From Larkinella sp965227735 (GTDB taxonomy: Bacteria > Bacteroidota > Bacteroidia > Cytophagales > Spirosomataceae), in the NCBI RefSeq assembly GCF_965227735.1, contig NZ_OZ245776.1, forward strand, positions 6,014,001 to 6,078,000: DNA of 64,000 nucleotides, in the 5' to 3' direction. The notes beneath the pieces were generated by a model. It was not told the DNA's origin, did no database searches, and worked only from the letters and a program-made list of their open reading frames with translations. How positions within the stretch are numbered: position 1 is the first letter of the stretch; each line of letters opens with the position of its first letter. This document shows, one piece after another, positions 16,755-25,298 of the stretch. A program made the position numbers and the translations under genes.

Positions 16755-18662
16755 TTATTTCCGTACCTGCCCCAGCAGCCACGCTCCCAACTCTTCACTC
16801 GCTTTGTAGTTTTCGTAAACCGTCGGAATGATCCGCCCATCGGTGTATTCATTGTAGAGCCAGGGGTCGCCGACGGCGAAAACCGTTCCTTTGCCCACTT
16901 TCGCCACTGCCATAATCACGTCGCCCTCTTCCGAAACGAGGGCTTGGGCCGGGGCTTTCAGATCGAGCGTCGCCAGTTCCTTGATGTAAACGGCTTTCGT
17001 TTCTTTGAAAACCGGGTTGCCGGCCGGAATCGTCACCTTGCCCTGCTCCCAGTTTTTGCCCTTCACCATGTTGCGGTTTTTGTCGGTAAACCGGATGCCG
17101 AAGGTCTGCGCCAGTTCGTTGAAGTGTTTCGTTTCGCAGTTGGCCGTGTCATTCGCCATCATCACCAGCACCCCACCGGCTTTCACCCATTCGTTAATCG
17201 CCTTAATATCAGCTTCCTGAATATAGTTCGGTTTGGCGGTTTCCTTCGGCGAATCGGGATCGACAATGATGTATACGTCGATGTCTTTCAGGGATTCAGC
17301 AGTCGGCGCGGTCCGAACCGGGACGGTTTTGGCACCCAGTTCACGGAAGGTGTTGCCCCAGTGCCAGAATCCGGAGTGCATCCGGTCTTCCCAGGTGTAG
17401 TGAAACTGTTCGGTTTGGCCGAGTAAATCCTTCCGAAATTCGTGGTTGAAATGGTAGTCGACGGCCACGGTTTTTCCGGCACCAAGGGCCAGTTCCGGCG
17501 CGATTTCCATTTCCAGACTCGCCATGATAAACGGCCCGACGCCCTTCAGGTCGTTTTTGCGGATGGGTTCACTCAGGTAATATTCGTAGCTGCCATCGCG
17601 GTAGGGCGTGCCTCCCAAACCGCCCACGCTGACGGTGCCGTTGAGGTTGATGGTTCCGTTCGGTTCTTCTTCGATGAAATTTTTCAGAATCCCCTGGTAG
17701 CCTTTCTGCGCCGAAGCCAGAAACGACGGGTCCAGGTATCCCATCCGCACGGCTTTCGCTAGCGTATAGACAAACATGCACGACGCCGAAGCCTCGATGT
17801 AATTCCCTTTCCGGGTTCCCTGCGTGGTCATCTGGTACCAGCAACCGGTTTTGGGATCCTGGTATTTTACCATCGGCGTTGCCAGCCGTTGCAGGTATTT
17901 CACCAGATTGGCGCGTTGGGGGTGGTTGGTCGGGAAATAATCCAGCACATCGACCAGCGCCATACCGTACCAGCCAATCGACCGGCCCCAGAAGTGGGGC
18001 GACTGCCCGGTTTTCGGATTCGCCCATTTTTGCTCGCGGCTTTCGTCGTAGCCGTGGTAGAGCAGCCCGGTTTTAGAATCGACGAGGTGTTTTTCGATCA
18101 GGGCAAACTGTTTGGCAATGTCGTCGAAGTTTTCCGGCTGATTGAACACCCGGCTGAATTCAGCGTAAAACGGCTCGGCCATGAACAACCCGTCGAGCCA
18201 CATCTGGTTCGGATAGCGACCTTTGTGCCAGAAACCGCCTTCTTTCGTGCGCGGTTGTTTCGCCAGTTGATCGCGTAACAGGAAAGCCGCTTTCTGAAAT
18301 TTCTCCTTCCCCGGCAGCGACTGCTGGGCCAGCATCAGGAGCACCCGCCCGGTTGTAACGTTGTCGATGTTGAACTCCTCCATTTTGTAGGTCCGGATGC
18401 TGCCGTCTTCGCGCACAAACTGGTTGATATCGTTCAACGTATAGGTAAAGTATTTGCTGTCGCCGGTGCGGTACCAGACCCGTTCGAAGGCTTTCAAAAC
18501 CAGTCCCTGTTCATAATCCCAGCGGGCGGTTTTGTGGTTTCCGATCAGAATCGAATCTTTGTGCCACGTCATGAACGAATCGGCCATGCGCTGGGAATAC
18601 GGTTTTTGCTGGGCGAGCGCGCAGGTAGTGAACAGGATCAGAAATAGATATTTCATGGGCAT
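16755..18662 (-). CDS. GH105/GH88 unsaturated rhamnogalacturonyl hydrolase with C-terminal DUF4350-like domain
   Basis: A 635-residue secreted protein; signal peptide MKYLFLILFTTCALAQ (ATG at 18656 is an equally good start). Residues about 25-375 form an (alpha/alpha)6 barrel of the YteR type: WDYEQGLVLKAFERV, NQMWLDGLFMAEPFYAEF with the likely catalytic Asp in WLDGL, and HFWGRSIGWYGMALVDVL. This class removes the 4,5-unsaturated galacturonic acid left by pectate or rhamnogalacturonan lyases. The last 230 residues (VAVDYHFNHEF...) look like a Rossmann-like/DUF4350 domain with IDVYIIVDPDSP and GGVLVMMANDTANCE. Such an extension is known in Bacteroidota GH105 proteins, but its role is unclear. 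It is convergent with the hybrid regulator. Confidence 0.88.
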   Translation of the reverse strand: MPMKYLFLILFTTCALAQQKPYSQRMADSFMTWHKDSILIGNHKTARWDYEQGLVLKAFERVWYRTGDSKYFTYTLNDINQFVREDGSIRTYKMEEFNIDNVTTGRVLLMLAQQSLPGKEKFQKAAFLLRDQLAKQPRTKEGGFWHKGRYPNQMWLDGLFMAEPFYAEFSRVFNQPENFDDIAKQFALIEKHLVDSKTGLLYHGYDESREQKWANPKTGQSPHFWGRSIGWYGMALVDVLDYFPTNHPQRANLVKYLQRLATPMVKYQDPKTGCWYQMTTQGTRKGNYIEASASCMFVYTLAKAVRMGYLDPSFLASAQKGYQGILKNFIEEEPNGTINLNGTVSVGGLGGTPYRDGSYEYYLSEPIRKNDLKGVGPFIMASLEMEIAPELALGAGKTVAVDYHFNHEFRKDLLGQTEQFHYTWEDRMHSGFWHWGNTFRELGAKTVPVRTAPTAESLKDIDVYIIVDPDSPKETAKPNYIQEADIKAINEWVKAGGVLVMMANDTANCETKHFNELAQTFGIRFTDKNRNMVKGKNWEQGKVTIPAGNPVFKETKAVYIKELATLDLKAPAQALVSEEGDVIMAVAKVGKGTVFAVGDPWLYNEYTDGRIIPTVYENYKASEELGAWLLGQVRK

Positions 18663-18670
18663 AAGAAAAA

Positions 18671-18753
18671 GTTATTACGCAGAGTTAATCAGAGGCAATC
18701 AGAGTTACGCAGAGTTTTTCTCTGATTGCCTCTGATTAACTCTGTGTAACAAC
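18671..18753. repeat. Long inverted repeat, family A copy 4
   Basis: Left arm starts GTTATTACGCAGAGTTAATC and right arm ends AACTCTGTGTAACAAC; the inner words CAGAGGCAATCAGAG and CTCTGATTGCCTCTG pair exactly. It occupies the divergent gap between the GH105 gene and the P-type ATPase, so it lies in both 5' regions and not at a 3' end. Confidence 0.85.
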
Positions 18754-18832
18754 TTAAAGTAAATTCTACGACTTTCTACCAATTCAGAGCGGTGTTAATT
18801 TGGCGGTTTCGCCGGAAAGTGAGTACTTACTC

Positions 18833-21520
18833 ATGCCTCTTTTCCCTATCCACGGTATGCCAACGATTTCAACTCCCGACTATCCGCATCAACTTCCCAT
18901 CGACCAGTTGCTGCAGGATCTGAACGTCGATCCCAAAACCGGGTTGACCGCCGAAGAAGCTAAAAACCGCTACGATGAATTGGGACCGAATGCCTTGCAG
19001 GAAGTCAAACGCGAAAGTGCCATAACGATTCTGATGCGGCAGTTCACCGGCGTCATTGTCTACATTCTGGCGGCAGCGGCCGGTATTTCGTTCTTTCTGG
19101 GCGAAACCGTCGAAGGCTTTGCCATCATTGCGGTTTTGCTCGTCAACGCCGTAACCGGTTTTTTGCTGGAATGGAACGCCCGGCAGTCGATGGATGCGCT
19201 GCGAAAAATGGACACCACACCCGCGCGGGTGCTGCGCGACGGCCGCATCCGGGAAATTTCGTCGGAAGAAGTGACGCTCGGCGATATCCTGGTGGTTGAA
19301 GCCGGTGACCTGGTAGCCGCTGACGGCAACCTTTTCGAAGTCAGCCAGTTGCAAATTGACGAATCCGCTCTCACCGGCGAGTCGCTGCCCGTTGACAAAA
19401 ATACGGAAATCCCACCGGACGAATCTCCCCTGGGTGACCAGCACAACCGCCTGTTTAAAGGAACGCCCGTGACGGCGGGCAACGGCCGGGCCATCGTGAC
19501 GGGCATCGGGCAGCAAACGGAGCTGGGCAAAATTGCCACGATGGTGAAGGACGCCAAACGCTCGGCCACACCACTGGAAGCGAAGCTGGATTCACTGGCG
19601 AAAGTGCTGATCTGGGTGACCGTCGGGCTGGCGGCTCTGTTTCTGGTGGTTGGGTTGGTCCGGAAAGAAGAACCGCTTCGGCTGATCGAAACCGCGCTGG
19701 CCCTGGCCATTGCGGCCATTCCGGAAGGCATGTCGGTGGTGGCAACCATTGCGCTGGCCTACGGCATGTTGCGGCTGGCGGAGAAGAAAGTGATCGTCAA
19801 ACGGCTGTCGGCCGTTGAGACGCTGGGCGGAACCAACGTTATTTTTACGGATAAAACCGGCACGCTGACCCAAAACCGCATCGAGGTCAACACGCTCGAA
19901 CTGCCGGATTTTCACGCCGAGATCCGGGCCGATGCGGAAGCCAAAAAACTGGAAGTGGTGGAAGGCGATCAGGCCGTCACGGAATCCGATGCCTACCAGC
20001 AACTCATCCGCGTGGGCGTTTTGTGTAATAATGCGGATTATGACATTGTGAAGGGAAAACCCAAAGAAGTGGGCGATCCGGTGGAAGTTTCGCTGCTGAA
20101 ATTTGCAATTGCGGCTGGTCACAATCCCGACCGCATCATCCAGAATTTTCCGCGCAAAGCCGAACAGGCCTTTAGCTCGGACACCCGGATTATGGGCACG
20201 CTCCACGCCCACGATGGCGGTTTTTTCGTAGCGGTGAAAGGCGCGGCTGAGGAGGTGCTGGAACGCTGCCGGTCGCTCAACGAACAAGACCGGAAGGCCT
20301 ATTATGACATTTCCGAGAAAATGGCCGTCGACGGGTTGCGAACGCTGGCGTTTGCGTTTCGGGAAACCAGGGAAAAACCGGGTGACGATTTTATTGATGG
20401 CGATTTGACGTATGTCGGCCTGATCGGTTTTCTCGATCCACCCCGCACCGAAGTAACACCCGCGCTCAAAGCCTGCCGGGCTGCGGGCATCAAGGTCATC
20501 ATGGTGACCGGCGACCACCCCGCAACTGCCCTCACGATTGCGTCCAAAGTGAACCTGATCGAAGCGGGTGAAGAAATTGTGATGACGGGCAAAGACCTCA
20601 AACCACTCGATCAACTGACCGAAACCGATAAAAAGAAGTTGCTGGCATGTCGGGTGTTTGCCCGCGTTAGCCCGGCGCAGAAGCTGGATATGATCGACCT
20701 GTATCAACAGCAGGGCGACATTGTTGGCATGACCGGCGACGGCGTCAACGATGCGCCCGCGCTGAAGAAGTCGGACATCGGCATTGCGATGGGACTGCGC
20801 GGCACGCAGGTGGCTGCCGAAACCGCCGACATGGTGCTGAAAGACGACTCGTTTGCGTCCATCGTGGCGGCCATTGCCCAGGGGCGGGTCATTTTCGAGA
20901 ACATCCGCAAGTTCGTGCTGTTCCTGCTGTCGTGTAACCTGAGCGAGATTTTCGTAGTGACGTTTGCCGGTTTTCTGAACGTTGGCAATCCGCTGCTGCC
21001 CTTGCAGATTCTGTTTATCAACATCGTCACCGACGTGTTTCCGGCTCTGGCGCTGGGGGTGGGCCGCGAGAATTCGAGCCTGATGCACCAGCCGCCCCGC
21101 GACCCCAAAACGCCGATTATGGACATCCGTGACTGGCGCATGGTGGTTTTTTACGCCCTGGCCATGACGGTTTCGGTGTTGGGTGCCTACTGGCTCGGCA
21201 CGCGCGAATTGGGTCTGACGGCAAAGGAAGGCAACAACCTGACGTTCTATGCGCTGTCGTTTGCGCAATTGCTGCACGTTTTCAACCTGCGGTCCGGCCA
21301 TTCGTTTTTTGTCAACGAAATTACGCGAAACCGGTATATTTGGTACGCCTTGCTGTTGTGTCTGGTGATTCTGGTTCTGACCTATTACGTGCCGTTTTTA
21401 AACCAGGTGCTCAGCATTCAACCCATGACCAGCACCGAACTCTGGCTCATTGCCGCAGCCGGTCTGGCACCGGTGGTGTTGGTGCAGTTGGTCAAAGGAA
21501 TAATGCGATTGGCAAAATAG
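18833..21520 (+). CDS. P2-type cation-transporting ATPase (Ca2+/Na+ pump family)
   Basis: About 895 residues from ATG 18833 (MPLFPIHGMPTIST); an upstream in-frame TTG at 18800 is weaker, and ATG 18857 is a second option. Cation_ATPase_N (about 20-90), actuator domain with LTGESLPV, transmembrane segment with PEGMS, phosphorylation site DKTGTLTQN (Asp340), nucleotide domain with KGAAEE, hinge TGDGVNDAPALKKSDIGIAMG, and membrane helices with NIVTDVFPALALGVG, whose Asn and Asp correspond to ion ligands in SERCA-type pumps. It would expel or import Ca2+, Na+ or K+ across the inner membrane; the ion is not decided by sequence. Unrelated in function to the flanking sugar genes. Confidence 0.92.
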   Translation: MPLFPIHGMPTISTPDYPHQLPIDQLLQDLNVDPKTGLTAEEAKNRYDELGPNALQEVKRESAITILMRQFTGVIVYILAAAAGISFFLGETVEGFAIIAVLLVNAVTGFLLEWNARQSMDALRKMDTTPARVLRDGRIREISSEEVTLGDILVVEAGDLVAADGNLFEVSQLQIDESALTGESLPVDKNTEIPPDESPLGDQHNRLFKGTPVTAGNGRAIVTGIGQQTELGKIATMVKDAKRSATPLEAKLDSLAKVLIWVTVGLAALFLVVGLVRKEEPLRLIETALALAIAAIPEGMSVVATIALAYGMLRLAEKKVIVKRLSAVETLGGTNVIFTDKTGTLTQNRIEVNTLELPDFHAEIRADAEAKKLEVVEGDQAVTESDAYQQLIRVGVLCNNADYDIVKGKPKEVGDPVEVSLLKFAIAAGHNPDRIIQNFPRKAEQAFSSDTRIMGTLHAHDGGFFVAVKGAAEEVLERCRSLNEQDRKAYYDISEKMAVDGLRTLAFAFRETREKPGDDFIDGDLTYVGLIGFLDPPRTEVTPALKACRAAGIKVIMVTGDHPATALTIASKVNLIEAGEEIVMTGKDLKPLDQLTETDKKKLLACRVFARVSPAQKLDMIDLYQQQGDIVGMTGDGVNDAPALKKSDIGIAMGLRGTQVAAETADMVLKDDSFASIVAAIAQGRVIFENIRKFVLFLLSCNLSEIFVVTFAGFLNVGNPLLPLQILFINIVTDVFPALALGVGRENSSLMHQPPRDPKTPIMDIRDWRMVVFYALAMTVSVLGAYWLGTRELGLTAKEGNNLTFYALSFAQLLHVFNLRSGHSFFVNEITRNRYIWYALLLCLVILVLTYYVPFLNQVLSIQPMTSTELWLIAAAGLAPVVLVQLVKGIMRLAK

Positions 21521-21592
21521 CGTAACGCAACCAATTTCAAGTCGACCAGGGGCCGCGAACGCAAAACCAGTACTTTTCTAACCCCAATTACA

Positions 21593-21907
21593 ATGCAGGA
21601 AGTTGCTTTTACCATGAAACTCAAACCCGGCGTTGAGTCTGAGTACCAACGCCGTCACGATGAAATATGGCCGGAATTGTCGCAGGCGCTGACCGACGCC
21701 GGTATTCGGGATTATTCCATTTTTCTCGACCGTTCGAGCGGGATTCTGTTCGGTGTGCAGAAGCGCGAGGAGAATCATACGGCCGATCAGTTGCCGGGTT
21801 TGCCCGTGATGAAACGCTGGTGGGCGTATATGGCCGATTTAATGGACACCAATCCGGATCAGTCGCCGGTCGCGGTTCCATTGGAGCGCGTTTTTCATAT
21901 GGATTAA
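21593..21907 (+). CDS. rhaM: L-rhamnose mutarotase
   Basis: A 104-residue cytoplasmic enzyme interconverting alpha- and beta-L-rhamnopyranose. Matches to the family are RRHDEIWPELSQALTDAGIRDYSIFLD near the N-terminus (key words RHDEIWPEL and DYSIFLD), the active-site Tyr/His/Trp context, and MKRWWAYMADLMDTNPD with the terminal VPLERVFHM. Full family length. It stands alone: no rhamnose isomerase, kinase or aldolase is adjacent. It supports rhamnose as a nutrient, consistent with the GH106-like gene at the left edge. The preceding 70 bases hold TACTTTTC, a weak -7 candidate. Confidence 0.93.
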   Translation: MQEVAFTMKLKPGVESEYQRRHDEIWPELSQALTDAGIRDYSIFLDRSSGILFGVQKREENHTADQLPGLPVMKRWWAYMADLMDTNPDQSPVAVPLERVFHMD

Positions 21908-21945
21908 CCATGCCGTGAATCAAATCATCCCCAGTTCAGGATACC

Positions 21946-22126
21946 ATCCCGTAGGGATTCAACAGCGCAGCGTCGGTAGAAAACGAATGGGTATATCATG
22001 CTTCCGCGTGCCGTCAGGTATGCAACGAATCGCAGAAATCCAACGGTCGCGTACCTGACGGCACGCAGATGTGGAGATAACCGGACTTCCTCCTACCGAC
22101 GCTGCGCTGTTGGATCCCTGCGGGAT
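21946..22126. repeat. Large composite inverted repeat, family D
   Basis: Outer arms 21946-21979 and 22093-22126 carry ATCCCGTAGGGAT, CAACAGCGCAGCGTCGGTAG and their complements with a few mismatches. Inner arms GCGTGCCGTCAGGTA (22006-22020) and TACCTGACGGCACGC (22052-22066) are perfect. The word ATCCCGTAGGGAT recurs at 55622-55731, so this is a modular repeat. It fills most of the 283-base gap before the propeller glycosidase gene. Confidence 0.85.
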
Positions 22127-22190
22127 CATGGACCAGTCCATGAAATGGAAGTTGGGGAATGGGATCGTTTTATCTTTTTGGTCAATTAAA

Positions 22191-23270
22191 ATGGAAAAAT
22201 GGATTGCCGGTGCTTTCTTCGTAGTCATGGCCGTAACGGGTTTTGCCCAGCCAAAAAATGCTGCGGCAACCGTCCCGGATGAAAAGATGCGGGCGGTTTT
22301 TGAGGAAGTGAAAACGCCGTACAAATACGGGATTGTGCTGCCCCAGCCCGACAAAGGCCGGATGGTCGACAGTCCGACGGTTTTTCGTAAAGGCGACGTC
22401 TGGTACATGACCTACATCATTTTTGATGGAAAGGGCTACGAAACCTGGTTGGCAAAAAGCACCGATCTGTTGCACTGGAACACCCTGGGAAAGCTGATGT
22501 CATTTACCGATAAAGACTGGGATGCCACGCAAAAAGCCGGGTATGTCGCCTTGATCGACACGGACTGGGGTGGTTCCTACGAACCCGAAAAATACCGGAA
22601 CCGCTACTGGCTGTCATATTTGGGCGGTTCCGAAAAAGGCTACGAAGCGGGCCGGTTGGGGGTTGGCATCGCGAACACGACCGATTTGGCCGCATCGAAA
22701 GAAGTCACGCGGTTGCCGGAACCGGTGCTGTCGGCGGTGGATCAAGACGCGCGCTGGTACGATAACAAAACCATCTACAAGAGTCTGGTAATTCGGGACA
22801 AGGCGCAGAAAACCGGGTATCCGTTTGTGATGTATTACAACGCCAAAGGCGAAAAGCCGGATGCCAAAGGAGCCGGTTTTGAAAACATCGCGATGGCGGT
22901 TTCCAACGATATGACCCACTGGAAACGACACGGGCAGGAGCCGTTGATTACCCGAAAAACCGGCATCTGTGGTGATGCCCAGATTGCTAGAATAGGTGAT
23001 GTGTACGTCATGTTTTACTTCGGCGCGTTCTGGAAACCCGGCGCGTTCGAGCGGTTTGCGTGTTCCTACGACCTCGTTAACTGGACCGACTGGCAGGGCG
23101 AGGATCTGATTGCCTCCTCGGAACCGTACGACAAAACCTACGCCCACAAACCGTGGGTCATCAAGTGGAAAGGCGTCGTTTATCATTTCTACAATGCCGT
23201 TGGCGATCAGGGGCGTGTCATTGCCGTGGCTACTTCCAAAGACCTGGGCAAGAGTGCATTGGGAAAGTAA
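22191..23270 (+). CDS. Secreted five-bladed beta-propeller glycosidase (GH43/GH117/GH130-like)
   Basis: I start at ATG 22191, giving a signal peptide (MEKWIAGAFFVVMAVTGFAQ) and 359 residues; the longer in-frame reading from 22071 translates the repeat and is rejected. Features of clan-F-like propellers: GRMVDSPTVFRKGDVWYMTYIIFDG near 70-95 (general Asp in VDSP), AKSTDLLHWNTLGKL, RNRYWLSYLGG, GICGDAQIARIGDVYVMFY and a C-terminal HKPWVIKWKGVVYHFYNAVGD. These repeat 'sequence, tryptophan, blade' patterns are typical of exo-acting arabinosidase/galactosidase-like enzymes. Exact family and substrate are uncertain; it may cleave side chains of pectin. Confidence 0.72.
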   Translation: MEKWIAGAFFVVMAVTGFAQPKNAAATVPDEKMRAVFEEVKTPYKYGIVLPQPDKGRMVDSPTVFRKGDVWYMTYIIFDGKGYETWLAKSTDLLHWNTLGKLMSFTDKDWDATQKAGYVALIDTDWGGSYEPEKYRNRYWLSYLGGSEKGYEAGRLGVGIANTTDLAASKEVTRLPEPVLSAVDQDARWYDNKTIYKSLVIRDKAQKTGYPFVMYYNAKGEKPDAKGAGFENIAMAVSNDMTHWKRHGQEPLITRKTGICGDAQIARIGDVYVMFYFGAFWKPGAFERFACSYDLVNWTDWQGEDLIASSEPYDKTYAHKPWVIKWKGVVYHFYNAVGDQGRVIAVATSKDLGKSALGK

Positions 23271-23378
23271 AAACAGTTTTTACGGCTTTCGCCTATTTTG
23301 CTGCTGAAAACCGCAGCCGTATAGAGCCAGGACTTCCACAAATTTTCCAGCTATGTATGTTAATAATAACTATGTAAT

Positions 23379-23402
23379 TAGTTTTGTGACTAATAGATTA
23401 GT
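23379..23402 (+). promoter_or_regulatory. -7 box and adjoining palindrome before the alpha/beta hydrolase gene
   Basis: TAGTTTTG at 23379-23386 matches TAnnTTTG, and the palindrome ACTAAT-AG-ATTAGT (23389-23402) overlaps the expected start of transcription, so a repressor bound there would block it. No good TTG is seen at the -33 position. The surrounding 90 bases are markedly AT-rich. Confidence 0.45.
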
Positions 23403-23429
23403 TATTTTACATTAAAAAACGAACTCTAT

Positions 23430-24569
23430 ATGGGAAAGGCGTTATACATTGGTTTCTGTCTACTCACCTACTGCTCAATCTATAACCCCATTGAACTGCA
23501 AACAAAACCCTTGAGCTACGGACCCTATCCAGTTGGATTCAGGACTGAGCAACAGGTTGATAGCATCCGGAGCTACCAACCGGACAAGGGCATACCGTAC
23601 CGACCGTTGTCTGTTCATATTTGGTACCCTGCCCGGAAAGCATCGACGGAGAATCTGATGCCTTACAGGACGTATATTGGGTTAGAAACGCAACGGGAGG
23701 GGTTTTCCATAACCGATTCCAACCAGGTTCGTGCGTTTTGTACCAATCTAGTGGGGGGGTATCGCCAATACGCCACCACCTTTATGAAAAATCTCACCGT
23801 GAGCGTAGATGACATCCTGCAGGCACCGACGAAGGCGGTTTATAACGCAGCGCCGGTTCATAGAAAGTTTCCAGTGATCCTCTATGCACCTTCGTTGAGC
23901 AAACCAGCGAATCAAAACCATATGGCCTGTGAGTACTTAGCCAGCCACGGTTATATCGTCATTTCTGCCGCGTCAGCCGGGCAACAAGGGCAAACAATGA
24001 CCAAGGACACGGCTGGTATTATGGCTCAGGTAAGGGACTTGGAATACATGATGGCTCAGGCTTCCCGAATCCCTACTGTTGATACGGCCAGAATGGGTAT
24101 GTTTGGATTCAGTTGGGGAAGCATGGCTACTGTCATTTATCAGATGCGAAACCAGAACGTAAAAGCGTTGGCCTGCTGGGATGGTAGCATGGAGTATCAG
24201 GATTATGATCTGATCAAAACCGCTAGCGATTTCAACCCGGCCAAATTAACCGTGCCTTACCTGTATCTCTGCAATCAAAATGAGGACTGGTCTACTTTCC
24301 CTTTCTTTCGTTCGTTAGCCAAATCCACGAAGCATTTATATCGGCTTAAGAAGTTGGAACATGCGGAATTTACGGCCTACTGGTCTTTCTACGCTTCTAT
24401 CAAGCCGACTACTTCGTACCAAACGGATAGTTACCGGGCCATTTGCCACTATACATTATCTTTTTTTGATGCTTATCTCAAGGATCGTAAAAAAGCCAAA
24501 ATGGTGCTTCAGCATTCAAGTGAGGAAAATGGGTTCAGTTCTGAGACCATTGCTAAACTGTCGATTTAA
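23430..24569 (+). CDS. Secreted alpha/beta hydrolase (dienelactone hydrolase/PAF-acetylhydrolase-like)
   Basis: A 379-residue protein with an N-terminal hydrophobic segment (MGKALYIGFCLLTYCSIY). The core has PVILYAPSLSKPANQNH (oxyanion region), LASHGYIVISAAS, and the nucleophile elbow GMFGFSWGSMA with Ser near 230; a catalytic Asp is plausible in YLYLCNQNEDWSTF and a His in KLEHAEFTAYWSF. This resembles platelet-activating-factor acetylhydrolase-like esterases. Substrate is unknown. Its base composition is noticeably lower in GC than its neighbours, and it has its own AT-rich promoter and a terminator, suggesting a later arrival. Confidence 0.75.
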   Translation: MGKALYIGFCLLTYCSIYNPIELQTKPLSYGPYPVGFRTEQQVDSIRSYQPDKGIPYRPLSVHIWYPARKASTENLMPYRTYIGLETQREGFSITDSNQVRAFCTNLVGGYRQYATTFMKNLTVSVDDILQAPTKAVYNAAPVHRKFPVILYAPSLSKPANQNHMACEYLASHGYIVISAASAGQQGQTMTKDTAGIMAQVRDLEYMMAQASRIPTVDTARMGMFGFSWGSMATVIYQMRNQNVKALACWDGSMEYQDYDLIKTASDFNPAKLTVPYLYLCNQNEDWSTFPFFRSLAKSTKHLYRLKKLEHAEFTAYWSFYASIKPTTSYQTDSYRAICHYTLSFFDAYLKDRKKAKMVLQHSSEENGFSSETIAKLSI

Positions 24570-24589
24570 TTGAGCAATCAGCCTGTTAC

Positions 24590-24627
24590 GCACCCACCCG
24601 TTTTCCCAACCGGCGGGGTGCTTTTTT
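24590..24627 (+). terminator. Rho-independent terminator after the alpha/beta hydrolase
   Basis: GCACCC (24590-24595) pairs with GGGTGC (24616-24621), with further internal pairing of ACCCG/CGGCGGGG, followed by six T. It lies 20 bases after the stop codon. Confidence 0.8.
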
Positions 24628-24692
24628 GGTATTAGCCGAAAAAAGTTACCCCATTCCCGCAGGTTTTTCCAATCTTTCGTACCTAATCCCGT

Positions 24693-25298
24693 GTGTTCAC
24701 TTTTAACGATACCGCCCGTTTGCAGGAGTCCGAACTGATTGCTGAGCTGAAAGCAGGCCGTGCGTCGGCTTTTCGGATGCTGGTCGAAACGCATCAGGAC
24801 AAGGTTTACAACCTGGCGCTGGCGATTGTACAGCATCCCGAAGAAGCGGAGGATATTGCCCAGGAGGTATTTATTGAAGTGTACCAAACCATTCAGCACT
24901 TTCGGGAAGAGGCCAAACTGACGACCTGGCTCTATCGCATCACCACCACCAAAGCCCTGGCGCACCACCGGAAACGGAAAGCCCAAAAGCGGTTTTCGGT
25001 CCTGACCAGCTTGTTTGGGCTGAACAACGAAGTGCTGCACGATCCGCCGGATTTCCACCATCCGGGCGTTTCGCTGGAGCAGAAAGAGGAGATGCATACC
25101 CTTTTTAAAGCTATTGGTGAATTGGTTGATAACCAAAAAGTTGCCTTTATTTTACAGTATATCGACGAACAGAGCCACCGCGAAATTGCAGAGGTGATGC
25201 AGGTCAGCGTGTCGGCGGTCGAGTCGCTGCTGCACCGGGCCAAACAGAATCTTCGGAAACAGTTAGGCCCGTATTATCAGGAAAGAAATAACCCGTGA
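24693..25298 (+). CDS. ECF-family RNA polymerase sigma factor
   Basis: A 201-residue sigma-70 ECF protein. Region 2 (about 15-90) has AFRMLVETHQDKVYNLALAIV, EEAEDIAQEVFIEVYQ and TWLYRITTTKALAHHRKRK; region 4 (about 130-190) has KVAFILQYIDEQSHREIAEVMQVSVSAVESLLHRAKQNL (key words REIAEVMQVS, VESLLHRAK). The predicted start is GTG at 24693; GTG 24691 is out of frame. The stop overlaps the next gene (GTGA), implying coupling to a small membrane protein likely to be its anti-sigma factor. Confidence 0.92.
   Translation: MFTFNDTARLQESELIAELKAGRASAFRMLVETHQDKVYNLALAIVQHPEEAEDIAQEVFIEVYQTIQHFREEAKLTTWLYRITTTKALAHHRKRKAQKRFSVLTSLFGLNNEVLHDPPDFHHPGVSLEQKEEMHTLFKAIGELVDNQKVAFILQYIDEQSHREIAEVMQVSVSAVESLLHRAKQNLRKQLGPYYQERNNP

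Noticed and set aside
18800..18832. TTG start for the P-type ATPase
   Set aside because: An ATG 33 bases later gives the normal family N-terminus; nothing supports the rarer start.
19592..21301. 569-residue frame on the minus strand within the P-type ATPase gene
   Set aside because: It is antisense to a gene with all conserved ATPase motifs, is rich in His, Arg and Gln with no recognisable domain, and has no promoter or ribosome site; it follows from the codon bias of the real gene.
22071..22190. N-terminal extension of the propeller glycosidase
   Set aside because: It would translate the right arm of the family D repeat and bury the signal peptide at residue 41.
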